Below, one piece after another: positions 8,791-17,858 of a stretch of 64,000 bases of DNA. Origin of the DNA: Nocardia albiluteola (GTDB lineage Bacteria; Actinomycetota; Actinomycetes; Mycobacteriales; Mycobacteriaceae); NCBI RefSeq assembly GCF_018860155.1, contig NZ_JAHKNI010000024.1:1-64000 (forward strand). The letters run 5' to 3'. Within the stretch, counting starts at the first letter, position 1. Each line of letters opens with the position of its first letter. The notes under the pieces were generated by a model. That model was not told where the DNA came from. It saw only the letters and a program-made list of their open reading frames with translations, and did not search any database. The translations under genes were made by a program, and so were the position numbers.

Positions 8791-10734
8791 TCATGCCGCG
8801 GTGATCGCGTGTGGGCTCGAGGTGATCGTTTCAGCGGCGGCGTATCCCTCGGTGATGGCGTGTGCGACGCGACGCGGCACGGCCGCATCGCCGATCACCT
8901 GAATGCGGGCGTGCGGCAACTCCTGCATCAACGACTGCCAGTCTCGGGCGACCCGCTCGCCGACTGCGATAAATCGGTCGCAGCTCAGCTGAGAAGTGCT
9001 GCCGGACAGAATGCTTCGGTAGGTCACTATTGTCTGCGCGGTGGCTTCCGGCGCGGGGGTCACCTCGACGAGCGCAGCCTCGACAACGAAGGTCACCGGG
9101 TGGCCCGCCAGCCGCTTGCGCAGCTGGACCCGGCTCTCCACGGGAATCGACGCCGCGAATGCGGGCCCGGGAACCAGCACCGTGACCTCGGCCGCGCCGG
9201 CCGCCAGCGCCGACTCGACCGCGCCGACACCCGCCCAGTACCCGAAGCCGTCGTCGGCGACGACCACCCGGCATCCCGGCCCGATCCTGTCCCGCTCCAG
9301 GATGACCTCGGTGGCGCAGAACGCACCCTCCGTCGACATCTCCGTCGCGCCCGTGGCGATGATGATCTCGCTGAAGCCGTCCAGATCCGCCGGGCGCGCG
9401 GAGTGCTCGAGCTTCAGCGTCGCAGCGCCGATGTTGGCCTGATAGAACCGGAGCAATCGGGCCCATCCGTCGCGATGGGGCGCCTGCGCGGCGGTCCGCA
9501 GCTGCCCGCCGATGTAGGCACCGGCCTCGAACAGCGTTACATCGTGCGTGGGCGCCAATCGCAGAGTGGCCTCCAGCCCGGCGGGTCCGGCACCGATGAT
9601 CGCCACGCGATTGCCGGGCCCGGGTCGTCGGCCGAGCCGCAGCGGCGTCGCCGGACGGTCGCCCGAGCCGCCGGGGCCCAGGTCGGGATTGACCGAGCAC
9701 AGCAGCGCCGGGGTGAAAGTGCGGCAGTCCTCGTTGCAGGAGACGCACGGGCGGATCGCGGCATCGTCACCGCGGAGCAGCTTCTCGGCGATCTGCGGAT
9801 CGGCGATGAACGGACGCGCCATGCCCACGAGATCGGCGCCGGCATCCAACGCCGATTCGATGTCGCTGCGGGACCGGAACGCCTGCGAGACCAACAGCGG
9901 TCGCGTCGTCGCGGCTCGCAGGCGGGCTCCGTGTGTCAGCAGCGGCGGCACGTCGGTGGCCATGTCGCGGACATAGGTGGTGCGAACGCCCGCCGTCACA
10001 TTGAGGTAGTCGAACATCTCCAGCAGCGGCAGCAGTTCGCACAACCCATCGATGTCCAAGCCGGCCTCTTCGGCGCCGTCGATCGAAACCCGCACGCCGA
10101 GAACGAGATCCGCGCAAGCATCGGTGATCGCCGCGTGCAGCCGGTGCAGTATGCGGACCCGGCCGGCGATCGTGTCAGCATCGGCGCGCTGGTTGGAGGC
10201 CGCGGACAGGAACTGCGCGAGCAGATAGCCGTGCGCGGCATGCAGTTCCACCGCGGCGAAGCCCGCTTCGGCGGCGTGCCGTGCGCTCACCACGAAATCG
10301 TCCACGACCCTGTCGATATCGGCCTCGGTCATCGTGCGGGCACGCACCGGTTCGCGTGGGGACCGGATGGCCGACGGCCCGATCGGATGCCCCCAGATCT
10401 CCGCTCCCAGCGTCTCGCGCCCGAGATGCACCAGCTGGCAAACCGGTATCGAACCCTCCTGGGCGATCGCTGCCGCGCGTTTGCTCAGCCCAGGGACTGC
10501 TTCAGGTCGCCACGCCTCGGTGGTGTTGCCGATCCGGTTGGTCGATTCCGGGCTCACCACCGTTCCGCCCGCGATCACCATCGCCGCGCCGCCGGCCGCG
10601 CAGCGCCGCCAGTACTCGTCGTCTCCCGGCTGCGCCAGACCACCTGCGACGGCGCCGGACCCGTGCGCGGTGGCCACCAGGCGGTTGGCCAGGCGCAATG
10701 CGCCGATCCGTAGCGGAGCCGACAGTGTGGCCAT
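8791..10734 (-). CDS. Old-yellow-enzyme/2,4-dienoyl-CoA reductase-type flavoprotein
   Basis: The 647-residue protein has an FMN TIM barrel (about 1-345) with HGYLLAQFLS at 168-177. A [4Fe-4S] cysteine set follows at 330, 333, 337 and 346. The C-terminal half is an FAD/NAD domain beginning with AIIGAGPAGLEA at 378-389. This is the layout of FadH-type 2,4-dienoyl-CoA reductases, trimethylamine dehydrogenases and bile-acid reductases. It would pass electrons from NAD(P)H via FAD and Fe-S to FMN and reduce an activated C=C bond. The ATG has AAGGAGG upstream. Island operators c and d lie between it and the divergent importer operon, so both probably respond to the same inducer. Confidence 0.85.
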   Translation of the reverse strand: MATLSAPLRIGALRLANRLVATAHGSGAVAGGLAQPGDDEYWRRCAAGGAAMVIAGGTVVSPESTNRIGNTTEAWRPEAVPGLSKRAAAIAQEGSIPVCQLVHLGRETLGAEIWGHPIGPSAIRSPREPVRARTMTEADIDRVVDDFVVSARHAAEAGFAAVELHAAHGYLLAQFLSAASNQRADADTIAGRVRILHRLHAAITDACADLVLGVRVSIDGAEEAGLDIDGLCELLPLLEMFDYLNVTAGVRTTYVRDMATDVPPLLTHGARLRAATTRPLLVSQAFRSRSDIESALDAGADLVGMARPFIADPQIAEKLLRGDDAAIRPCVSCNEDCRTFTPALLCSVNPDLGPGGSGDRPATPLRLGRRPGPGNRVAIIGAGPAGLEATLRLAPTHDVTLFEAGAYIGGQLRTAAQAPHRDGWARLLRFYQANIGAATLKLEHSARPADLDGFSEIIIATGATEMSTEGAFCATEVILERDRIGPGCRVVVADDGFGYWAGVGAVESALAAGAAEVTVLVPGPAFAASIPVESRVQLRKRLAGHPVTFVVEAALVEVTPAPEATAQTIVTYRSILSGSTSQLSCDRFIAVGERVARDWQSLMQELPHARIQVIGDAAVPRRVAHAITEGYAAAETITSSPHAITAA

Positions 10735-10743
10735 GAGATCCTC

Positions 10744-10764
10744 CTTGAACTGGATTCAATTCAC
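10744..10764 (+). promoter_or_regulatory. Island operator, site c
   Basis: Reads TTGAACTGGATTCAATTCA, 10 bases upstream of the flavin reductase start codon and overlapping its leader. Confidence 0.6.
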
Positions 10765-10813
10765 ATTATTGCCACAGAGTGATTGACACCACAAGGCCCT
10801 CTGGCCTAGTTTC

Positions 10814-10834
10814 TCAAACTGACATCAGTTCAGT
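10814..10834 (-). promoter_or_regulatory. Island operator, site d
   Basis: On the minus strand reads CTGAACTGATGTCAGTTTGA. It lies just upstream of the GTG of the importer's binding-protein gene. Together with site c it could control both divergent promoters. Confidence 0.6.
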
Positions 10835-10846
10835 TAGGTGGATTCG

Positions 10847-11911
10847 GTGACCTTTCAGCAAACGCATCGCATCATTAGGGCCCTGTCGAAGGCCGTCGCC
10901 ATCGGCGCGGTCTTCGCCACCGTCGCGGGCCTGAGCGCCTGCGGTGGGGCTTCCGGGACGACGAAGCCGGTATCAGGGAGCTGGTCGGACGTAGTCACTG
11001 CCGCGGAGCACGAGGGCAAAGTGGTGCTCTATTCCAGCCAGAAACCGGCCAATCTGGACGCCCTGAAACGGGCATTCGAGGCGAAGTATCCGCAGATCCA
11101 CATGGAGTACGTGCGCGGGACCGATGCCGATATCAATCCGCGGGTGGAGACCGAGAACAAGACCGGCAAAGGCATAGCAGATGTGCATATGTTGACCGAC
11201 ATGGGCTGGGTGCAGGCCGCCGCGCAGTCCGGCACCTATTCGTCCGATCTCGTAGGTCCCGACCTGCACGCCGCCGAGTACCGGCCGGAAGCCAGCGTGT
11301 TGCACAACCGCTTCGCGCTCACCAGCGCCGCGGTCTTCTCACTCGGCTGGAACACCGCGGCCGTCCCGGGCGGGCTCAGGGATCCGCGCGACATTCTCGA
11401 TCCGAAGTACCGGGGCAAGATCGGCATCACCAACCCCACCGGTATCGCCGCGTACGTCGATATGTACCAGTACTACGAGAAGACCTACGGTGCGGACTAC
11501 TGGAAGCGGCTCGCCGAGCTCGCGCCGCGGGTGTATCCGAGCGCCCTCGGCATCGCGCAGGCACTCACGTCCGGTGAAATCTCCGTCACTCCTTCCGTGC
11601 AACCGCTGACCACCGAGGTGGCCGCGGGCGCGCCGGTGAGTTGGGTTCTGCCGCAGTCGCCTTTCGGAACCCCTTGGTACAGCCATGTCACGAAGGTGGC
11701 GCCGCATCCGAACGCCGCGCAGGTACTGGCCGATTTCATGGTCACCCGTGACGGACAGGTCGCGCTCAATTCCGGGTACGCCGCGGTCCTGCCGGACATT
11801 CCCGGTGCCGTCGCCCGAGCCCAGGACCTTCCGACGCCGAATACGGCGAACCTGACGCCGGACAAAGTTTCGCAGTATTCCCAGGCGTGGTCGAAGCGCT
11901 TCCAGGGCTGA
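10847..11911 (+). CDS. ABC transporter solute-binding lipoprotein, Fe3+/AfuA-like family
   Basis: The 354-residue protein starts at the GTG at 10847, with AGGTGG five bases upstream; a GTG three codons earlier is less well placed. A signal peptide ends in the lipobox LSAC, so the mature protein is anchored outside the membrane. The rest has the two-lobed solute-binding fold, with VVLYSSQKPANLDALKRAFE at the start and APHPNAAQVLADF near the end. The family includes binders of ferric iron, phosphonates, polyamines and organic acids. The ligand cannot be read; the catabolic setting favours an organic substrate. It is the first gene of a five-gene operon. Confidence 0.8.
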   Translation: MTFQQTHRIIRALSKAVAIGAVFATVAGLSACGGASGTTKPVSGSWSDVVTAAEHEGKVVLYSSQKPANLDALKRAFEAKYPQIHMEYVRGTDADINPRVETENKTGKGIADVHMLTDMGWVQAAAQSGTYSSDLVGPDLHAAEYRPEASVLHNRFALTSAAVFSLGWNTAAVPGGLRDPRDILDPKYRGKIGITNPTGIAAYVDMYQYYEKTYGADYWKRLAELAPRVYPSALGIAQALTSGEISVTPSVQPLTTEVAAGAPVSWVLPQSPFGTPWYSHVTKVAPHPNAAQVLADFMVTRDGQVALNSGYAAVLPDIPGAVARAQDLPTPNTANLTPDKVSQYSQAWSKRFQG

Positions 11912-11957
11912 TCGCCGGCGCAACCCCAACCACTCCCCCCTTGACGAAGGACAGCAG

Positions 11958-12740
11958 ATGGACGAGACAGCCGAGCCGCTACGCGGCGTCAATGTGCTGG
12001 TGACCGGGGCATCCGGTGGGATCGGCGGCGCGACCGCGGAACTGTTCGCCGGGCGTGGCGCGACGGTCTACCTCACCGACGTCGACGATGCCGCGGGACG
12101 TGAACGGGCCCGCCGGCTCGGGCCGGGCGCGCACTATCGCAGACTCGATGTCACCGCCGAATCCGATTGGCAGGCAGTCGTTTCCGAGATGGAATGGGCG
12201 GACCACCCGCTCCAGGTGCTGGTCAACTGCGCCGGTTCGGCGCTGAAGGCCCCGCTCGAGCACACCACGCTGCAGCAGTTCCGCACGATCCTCGATCAGC
12301 ATCTGGTCGGCACCTTCCTGGCCTTGCGGACCGCCGCGTCGGCCATGCGCGACGGCGGCGCGGTGGTCACCATCTCGTCGCTGCGCGGCGTGCTGGCCAC
12401 CGCCGAGCTGGGCGCCTACGGCGCCGCCAAGTTCGGCGTCCGTGCGCTGACGAAGGTCGCGGCCCTGGAGCTGGCTAGCCGTGGTATCCGGGTCAACTCG
12501 GTGTGCCCAGGCAGCATCGAAACCGAGATCACCGCGGGTCCGGGCTTCGAATCCGACGACGTGCAGGCCTATGTGCGCAGCATCCCGATGCAGCGCCGGG
12601 GTTCGGCCGAGGAGGTGGCCAAGGTGATCGCGTTCCTGACCGGCGTCGACAGCGCCTACATCACCGGCGTGGACCTGCTCATCGACGGCGGTACCGCCGC
12701 GGGCGTCTACACCCCCAAGCGACAGCCGCAGGAGGTATGA
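11958..12740 (+). CDS. SDR-family oxidoreductase
   Basis: The protein has 260 residues and is encoded inside the importer operon, 46 bases after the binding protein and 4 bases before the ATPase. AAGGA precedes the ATG. It has TGASGGIGGA near residue 16, NCAGSA, the catalytic ISSLRGVLATAELGAYGAAK and a C-terminal DGGTAAG. It would interconvert an alcohol and ketone with NAD(P). Its placement between transporter parts suggests it acts first on the imported compound; that is inference. Confidence 0.8.
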   Translation: MDETAEPLRGVNVLVTGASGGIGGATAELFAGRGATVYLTDVDDAAGRERARRLGPGAHYRRLDVTAESDWQAVVSEMEWADHPLQVLVNCAGSALKAPLEHTTLQQFRTILDQHLVGTFLALRTAASAMRDGGAVVTISSLRGVLATAELGAYGAAKFGVRALTKVAALELASRGIRVNSVCPGSIETEITAGPGFESDDVQAYVRSIPMQRRGSAEEVAKVIAFLTGVDSAYITGVDLLIDGGTAAGVYTPKRQPQEV

Positions 12741-12744
12741 GCCG

Positions 12745-13905
12745 ATGTCGCAATTCACCGTCGCCGGGCTCAGCAAGACCTACGGATCCAACGTCGTGGT
12801 CGATCAACTCGACCTCGAGATCGAGGAGGGAGAGTTCCTGGTCCTGCTCGGTCCCAGCGGATGCGGAAAGACGACGACGCTGCGCTGCCTGGCGGGATTG
12901 GAAACCCCGCAGGGCGGATCGATCACGTTCAAGGACCACCTCGTCTTCGACGGACGGGCCCGCACGAACGTGCCCCCGCACAAACGCAATATCGGGATGG
13001 TGTTCCAGTCGTACGCGCTGTGGCCGCACATGACGGTCCGGAACAACATCCGCTATCCGCTGAAGGTGCGGGGGCGCAAACATGCGATCGCCGAGGGCGC
13101 GGTCGAGGCCGCCGCGCAGATGGTGGACTGCGGCGCCCTGCTCGATCGCTACCCCTCCCAGCTCAGTGGCGGGCAGCAGCAGCGGGTGGCCGTCGCGCGC
13201 GGTCTGGTCGCACAACCGGATCTGGTGCTGTTCGACGAACCCCTGAGCAATCTCGACGCCAGGCTGCGCGACCAGGTGCGCACCCAGATCCATCAGCTGC
13301 ACCAGAAATTGGGCTTCACCGCGGTATTCGTGACCCACGACCAGGCCGAGGCGTTCGCGCTCGGCGATCGGCTCGCGATCATGAAGTCCGGCAGGATCGA
13401 ACAATACGACGCACCCGAACGGGTCTTCGAGAATCCGGTGTCGGAGTACGTCGCAGCCTTCATCGGCATGGCCAACCGTCTCGAACTGCACCGCGATCAC
13501 GACGGCTGGCGCACGTCGGCGGGAGATGCCATCGACCTCACTCATGCGCTGGTCCGGGACTCGGCCGATCGAGGCTCGGCGGCGGTCGCGCGACTGCGTC
13601 CCGACGACGTGCTGCTACATGCCTCGGCCCAGGACGTGCCGCTGGGCAACGTCGTCCTGAGCGCGGAACTGGTCACCTACGAATACGGCGGCCGCTACTT
13701 CGACGTGACGGTGGCGACAGGCAGCGAGCAACTCCTGCTGCGAGCGGATGCCGCGACACACGGTCCGGCGCTGCGCAACAGCCGCCCCGGCGCTCCAGTG
13801 GTGGTCAGTTTCTCCCCCGCGAGCCTCCGGATCTTCCCTCCGGCAGGCGATCTCGACCCAGCGGTACCCATCGCGGTACCCGTGAGCGCGCAAGGACACC
13901 CCTGA
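12745..13905 (+). CDS. ABC transporter ATP-binding protein, FbpC/PotA-like
   Basis: The 386-residue ATPase has Walker A GPSGCGKTT, the signature LSGGQQQRVAVARG, Walker B LVLFDEPLSNLD and the switch His in FVTHDQAEA. The C-terminal part (about 240-386) is the TOBE-like regulatory region of Fe3+/spermidine-type importers. Its TGA overlaps the permease ATG by one base. With the binding protein and the fused permease it makes a complete importer in the cytoplasmic membrane. Confidence 0.85.
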   Translation: MSQFTVAGLSKTYGSNVVVDQLDLEIEEGEFLVLLGPSGCGKTTTLRCLAGLETPQGGSITFKDHLVFDGRARTNVPPHKRNIGMVFQSYALWPHMTVRNNIRYPLKVRGRKHAIAEGAVEAAAQMVDCGALLDRYPSQLSGGQQQRVAVARGLVAQPDLVLFDEPLSNLDARLRDQVRTQIHQLHQKLGFTAVFVTHDQAEAFALGDRLAIMKSGRIEQYDAPERVFENPVSEYVAAFIGMANRLELHRDHDGWRTSAGDAIDLTHALVRDSADRGSAAVARLRPDDVLLHASAQDVPLGNVVLSAELVTYEYGGRYFDVTVATGSEQLLLRADAATHGPALRNSRPGAPVVVSFSPASLRIFPPAGDLDPAVPIAVPVSAQGHP

Positions 13906-15602
13906 TGACCTCGCTGAGCATCACCGCCGCAAGACCTTTCGCGATTCCGGCGCAGTGGCGGTCCCGGATCGGATACCTCGCTCTGCTCGCGGTTCTCGCC
14001 TATCTGGTCGTCGTGCCGATGATCCGGTTGCAGGCGCTGGCATTCCAGGACGGAGCGCACGGCTACCGGAGTCAGTACGGCCGATACGACATCGGCGACA
14101 CGATCCGGACCACGATCGTGCTGGCCGTCGGATCGCTGGTGATCGCGATGGTCCTCGGGACCCTGCTCGCCTTCGCCGCGAGCCGGCTGCCGGCGCGCCT
14201 GTCGTTCCTGCGCATCGTGCCGATCCTGCCGATCGTGATGCCCGCGGTCGCCAATATCGTCGGCTGGACGTTCCTGCTGTCCCCCGGCCCGGGTTATCTC
14301 AATGTGCTGCTGCGCCACCTGCCCTGGTGGAGTGGCTCGGACACCGGACCGGTCGACGTGTACACAGTGCCCTGGATCGTCATTCTCACCGGTTTCGGTC
14401 TGACCTCGTTCGTCTACCTGTTCGTCAGTGCCGGCATGCAGAGCATCAATGCCGAACATCTCGAGGCGGCTCAGATCAGCGGGTCCTCGACCGTCGGCGT
14501 GTTCTTCCGGGTCGTGCTTCCCCTGCTGCGCCCGTCGCTGGTCTACGGCGGCGGCATCGCCCTGCTGCTGGGCCTGGGCCAGTTCACCGGGCCGCTGCTG
14601 CTCGGGCAGAACAAGGGCGTGAAGGTGCTGACCACCGAAATGTACAGCCGGGTATCGGAGTCACCGTCGGATTTCGCCGCGGCCGCGGCCGCGGGTTCGC
14701 CCCTGGTGCTGTTCGGGCTCGCGGTGGTATTGGTTCAGAAAGGGTTGCTGGGCAACCAGACTCGGTTCGTCACCCACGGCGGCAAGGCATTCTCGGCGCC
14801 GCCGGGACGCTCGGCCTGGGCCTCGGTCACCATGGCGATCTACGCCCTGCTGGCCTTGGTCATCCCGCTGCTCGGGCTGGTCGTCGTCTCGTTGACCCCG
14901 TACTGGTCGGGCTCGCTGTCCCCGCACATCCTGACCCTCGCGAACTTCCGCAGTCTCGCCTCGAACCAGGCGATCGTGGACTCGGTGGTCACCAGCGTCG
15001 TCACCTCGCTGGTCGCCGTGGCGATATGCATTCCCATCGGTTACGCGGTGGCCACATTGCTGGTGCGCGGCAGGCGATTCCGGATCCTGGCACTGATCGC
15101 CGACCTCATCGCCGTGTTGCCGATGGGTATTCCGGCGGTGATCTTCGGTGTGGGATTCCTGCTGACCTATACGGAACCGCCGCTGATCCTGTACGGGACG
15201 CGCGCCGTCATCATCCTGGTCTACATCGTCCTGATGCTGCCCTACGCGATCCGGATGCAGATGACCGCGCTGCTCTCGCTGGGCAACACCTACAGTGAGG
15301 CGTCGGCGACCAGCGGAGCATCACCGATGGTCACGAACATCCGGGTAATGCTCCCGCTGATGCGCCCGACCATCCTGAGTGCGGTCGCGCTGATGTTCAT
15401 CCTGCTCACGCACGAGTTCGCCGCCTCACTGCTGGTGCGCGCATCCACCACCCAGGTGATGGGCACCCTGTTGTTCGATCTGTGGGAGAACGGCTCCTAT
15501 CCACTCGTCGCCGCGATGGCGCTGCTGATGACCGCGGTCACGACCGTAGGCGTGGCGGCCGCGATGCTCGTGGGCGGCCGGAACGTGTTGAGCAATCTGT
15601 GA
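13905..15602 (+). CDS. ABC transporter permease, two fused transmembrane halves
   Basis: The 565-residue protein has about 12 membrane segments in two BPD_transp_1 units. Each unit has the coupling-helix motif that contacts the ATPase: EAAQISGSSTVGVFFRVVLP in the first and EASATSGASPMVTNIRVMLP in the second. Such double permeases are typical of FbpB/SfuB importers. The ATG is translationally coupled to the ATPase stop. It ends 34 bases before the next SDR. Confidence 0.85.
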   Translation: MTSLSITAARPFAIPAQWRSRIGYLALLAVLAYLVVVPMIRLQALAFQDGAHGYRSQYGRYDIGDTIRTTIVLAVGSLVIAMVLGTLLAFAASRLPARLSFLRIVPILPIVMPAVANIVGWTFLLSPGPGYLNVLLRHLPWWSGSDTGPVDVYTVPWIVILTGFGLTSFVYLFVSAGMQSINAEHLEAAQISGSSTVGVFFRVVLPLLRPSLVYGGGIALLLGLGQFTGPLLLGQNKGVKVLTTEMYSRVSESPSDFAAAAAAGSPLVLFGLAVVLVQKGLLGNQTRFVTHGGKAFSAPPGRSAWASVTMAIYALLALVIPLLGLVVVSLTPYWSGSLSPHILTLANFRSLASNQAIVDSVVTSVVTSLVAVAICIPIGYAVATLLVRGRRFRILALIADLIAVLPMGIPAVIFGVGFLLTYTEPPLILYGTRAVIILVYIVLMLPYAIRMQMTALLSLGNTYSEASATSGASPMVTNIRVMLPLMRPTILSAVALMFILLTHEFAASLLVRASTTQVMGTLLFDLWENGSYPLVAAMALLMTAVTTVGVAAAMLVGGRNVLSNL

Positions 15603-15636
15603 TTCGGACCAGGCGGCGAAAGCCGGAAGTGGAGAG

Positions 15637-16407
15637 ATGGATATGACGGCCGGTAGTGCGAGATTGCGCGACAAGGTGGTCCTGCTGACGGGATCCTCCG
15701 GTGGCATCGGCGTGGAGATCGCGCGGCGGCTGGCAGACGAGGGCGCCGTGCTCGTGCTGACCGATCTGGATGCCGAGGCGTGTGCGCGGGTGGCAGCAGA
15801 GATCCCGAATCCAGACCTACACCAGGTGCTCGAGCTGGATATCAGCGACGAGCAGCAGTGGCGCAATGCGGTCGAGGTGATCGCCGAGCGCTTCTCGGGC
15901 CTGGATGCGCTCGTCGCCAACGGTGCCATCGGCAGCCTGGCCACGGTGGTGGACGAAGATCTCGAGCGGTACAACAAGGTGATCGCGATCAGCCAGACCG
16001 GCACCTGGCTGGGTATGAAGCACGCCGGTGCGCTCATCGAACGCACCGGCGGGGGGTCGATCGTCAACCTCTGCTCGGTCCTGGGCACCGTGGGCGGACT
16101 GGGCAACAGTCTGGCGTATGCGGCGGCCAAGGGCGCGGTCCGGACGATGACCAAGAATGCGGCCCTGCACTGGGCGACCAAGGGTGTGCGGGTCAATTCG
16201 GTCCACCCGGCATTCATCCAGACGCGCCAGCTACTCGACCGATACGAGGGCAGTGACCGGCACCGCGCGATGCTCGAGCACACCCCGATGGGCCGGCTCG
16301 GCCGAGCCGAGGAAGTCGCTGCGGCGGTCGCATTCCTGGCCAGCGACGATTCGACCTTCATCACCGGCACCGAACTCTACGTCGACGGTGGGTGGACCTG
16401 CGTGTAG
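15637..16407 (+). CDS. SDR-family oxidoreductase
   Basis: The 256-residue protein is the last gene of the importer operon. It has TGSSGGIGVEIA, an ANGAIG element in place of NNAG, and the active site NLCSVLGTVGGLGNSLAYAAAK. It ends in DGGWTC. GGAGAG precedes the ATG. The atypical NG in the NAG motif is seen in some active SDRs. Probable NAD(P)-dependent alcohol dehydrogenase or ketoreductase in the same pathway. Confidence 0.8.
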   Translation: MDMTAGSARLRDKVVLLTGSSGGIGVEIARRLADEGAVLVLTDLDAEACARVAAEIPNPDLHQVLELDISDEQQWRNAVEVIAERFSGLDALVANGAIGSLATVVDEDLERYNKVIAISQTGTWLGMKHAGALIERTGGGSIVNLCSVLGTVGGLGNSLAYAAAKGAVRTMTKNAALHWATKGVRVNSVHPAFIQTRQLLDRYEGSDRHRAMLEHTPMGRLGRAEEVAAAVAFLASDDSTFITGTELYVDGGWTCV

Positions 16408-16419
16408 AGCGGGTCCGGA

Positions 16420-16474
16420 AACGACGGTGTGGACGTCCTCAGCGAGCAATGCCGAAGACGTCCACACCGTCGTT
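16420..16474. terminator. Long inverted repeat between convergent genes
   Basis: AACGACGGTGTGGACGTC at 16420-16437 is repeated exactly as its complement at 16457-16474, with a 19-base loop. The right arm lies in the last codons of the metallo-hydrolase gene (DGVDV), so coding sequence forms half of the stem. The perfect 18-base pairing and position between two converging genes suggest a bidirectional terminator, although there is no T-run. Confidence 0.6.
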
Positions 16475-17458
16475 GTCCTTGGCGGTCAACACATTTCGAG
16501 CGACCAGCACATCGAGATGCGCGAGCGTCTCACAGGTGGCGAACATCTGGTCGAAGGTGCCCAGGGTGTCGAACCGGCGGTCGTGCCGCGTCCAGGTCAG
16601 TGCCTGGGCCACGGCCGATCCCGTGGAGGACGCCGAATCGCCGACGACGGTGAGGATCTGAGCGAACCGATGTTCGTGGTGAGCGAGCAGTGCGCGCGCT
16701 CGCCGGCCGACGCTCCCGCCGGGAAGGCCGTGGGCGGGCAGCATCACCGGTGCGTCGTCGTCGCTCAGCAACGTCAGCGAGCACAGGAAGTTGTCCAACG
16801 GCATTTCCCATGGGCCGAGTTCGAACCCGATCGAGGGAGTGATCGTCGGCAGCACGTGGTCGCCGGTGAACATCAGATTTCGATCGAGGTCCCGAAAAAC
16901 CATGTGGCCCTTGGTATGACCGGGAGTTGCCTGGGCGTACAGACGGTACCCGGACAGTTCGACGGTGCCCGGCCGCAACCAGTGGTCGGGTGGCTCCCAG
17001 TCCTGTGGATCGAAAGGCTCGGCCAAGCTGTCGACTCGGGCGCGGGAGGCGAGATCGCTTGCGCCCGCACGGCGTAGCTCGTGCAGGGCATTCTCGGGCT
17101 CGTTGGTGCCGAGCCGGTGGATGGCCTCGAGGCCCGAGGATTCCTCGGCGCCCAGATGGACCCGGCACCCGTGCCTGCGACGCAGTTCGACGGCAAAAGT
17201 GTAATGATCGCGATGCACGTGTGTGACGAACACATCGTGGATCTCATCGGGGGAACGGCCGATTCGAGCGAGCCCGGTGGCGAGTTCACGGTAGGTGTCC
17301 GGCCGGTGCCAGCCCCCGTCGATCAATGCCAGGCCGGCAGCGGTTTCCAGCACGTACACGTTGATCGCACGCAGTCCGTCCTGTGGCATTTGCAGCGGAA
17401 TGCGATGGATGCCTTCGGCTACCGGGTAACACCCGGGTTCCGCCCAGTGCGTACTCAC
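16439..17458 (-). CDS. Metallo-beta-lactamase-fold hydrolase
   Basis: The 339-residue protein starts at a GTG that overlaps the EthD stop (GTGA). It has the zinc motif HVHRDH in VTHVHRDHYTF, a downstream GHTKGH histidine and GDHVLP for the bridging Asp. It most resembles the glyoxalase II-like/hydroxyacyl-thioesterase branch with a C-terminal helical extension. Likely reaction: hydrolysis of a thioester or ester in the cytoplasm. It could release product from a CoA ester of the pathway; that is inference from the neighbours. Confidence 0.75.
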   Translation of the reverse strand: MSTHWAEPGCYPVAEGIHRIPLQMPQDGLRAINVYVLETAAGLALIDGGWHRPDTYRELATGLARIGRSPDEIHDVFVTHVHRDHYTFAVELRRRHGCRVHLGAEESSGLEAIHRLGTNEPENALHELRRAGASDLASRARVDSLAEPFDPQDWEPPDHWLRPGTVELSGYRLYAQATPGHTKGHMVFRDLDRNLMFTGDHVLPTITPSIGFELGPWEMPLDNFLCSLTLLSDDDAPVMLPAHGLPGGSVGRRARALLAHHEHRFAQILTVVGDSASSTGSAVAQALTWTRHDRRFDTLGTFDQMFATCETLAHLDVLVARNVLTAKDNDGVDVFGIAR

Positions 17459-17790
17459 GCGGCAGTTTCGGTGAGCGGCACCATCGTGCGCTCGTCGCCG
17501 AACCAGATCATGCGACGCCCCCGCATGGCGCCGACGTGCCGCACCGCGGCCTGCCATTCCGGACTCGCCAGCGCGACGTCGAGCGCCTCGCGAGACTCGA
17601 AGCTCAGGATCGACAGGCCGTCCCACCCCGCGGACTTCTCGTCGATCGACTCGAGCAGTTCGGTGTGCTGCCAGCGCAGCAGTCCGGGCAGGGGGTAGGT
17701 GACCTCGGCGTGTTCGCCGCGCCACCACTCGACGAACTGCTCATGCGACCAATCGCTGGGGCGGGATGCCAGAACGATGAGGTTGTACAC
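17455..17790 (-). CDS. EthD-family protein
   Basis: The 111-residue protein starts at the GTG at 17790, with AGGAG four bases upstream. SHEQFVEWWRGEHAEV is the hallmark of the EthD ferredoxin-like fold, and LLRWQHTE and GWDGLSILSFES follow. EthD proteins are small homodimers found beside P450, reductase or decarboxylase genes; some catalyse decarboxylation or cyclisation. It is translated with the downstream hydrolase and is preceded by island operator e. Confidence 0.75.
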   Translation of the reverse strand: MYNLIVLASRPSDWSHEQFVEWWRGEHAEVTYPLPGLLRWQHTELLESIDEKSAGWDGLSILSFESREALDVALASPEWQAAVRHVGAMRGRRMIWFGDERTMVPLTETAA

Positions 17791-17795
17791 GATTC

Positions 17796-17816
17796 TCCTA
17801 ATTGAATTCTGTTTGG
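17796..17816 (-). promoter_or_regulatory. Island operator, site e (weaker match)
   Basis: On the minus strand reads AAACAGAATTCAATTAGGA. The right half (ATTCAATT) fits the consensus; the left half differs at three positions. It overlaps the ribosome-binding region of the EthD gene. Confidence 0.4.
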
Positions 17817-17858
17817 TTTCTGCAGGCGTGCCGAAACCTGCCCGGATGCGCCTCGGAT

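Noticed and set aside
10744..10834. KstR or KstR2 steroid operators
   Set aside because: The sites do not fit the AAC-N-GTT type KstR pattern or the CAAG/CTTG type KstR2 pattern as I know them; the motif is distinct.
12861..15602. A single 913-codon frame covering ATPase and permease
   Set aside because: Its first 348 codons are an out-of-frame reading of the ATPase gene. The permease has its own ATG at 13905 coupled to the ATPase stop.
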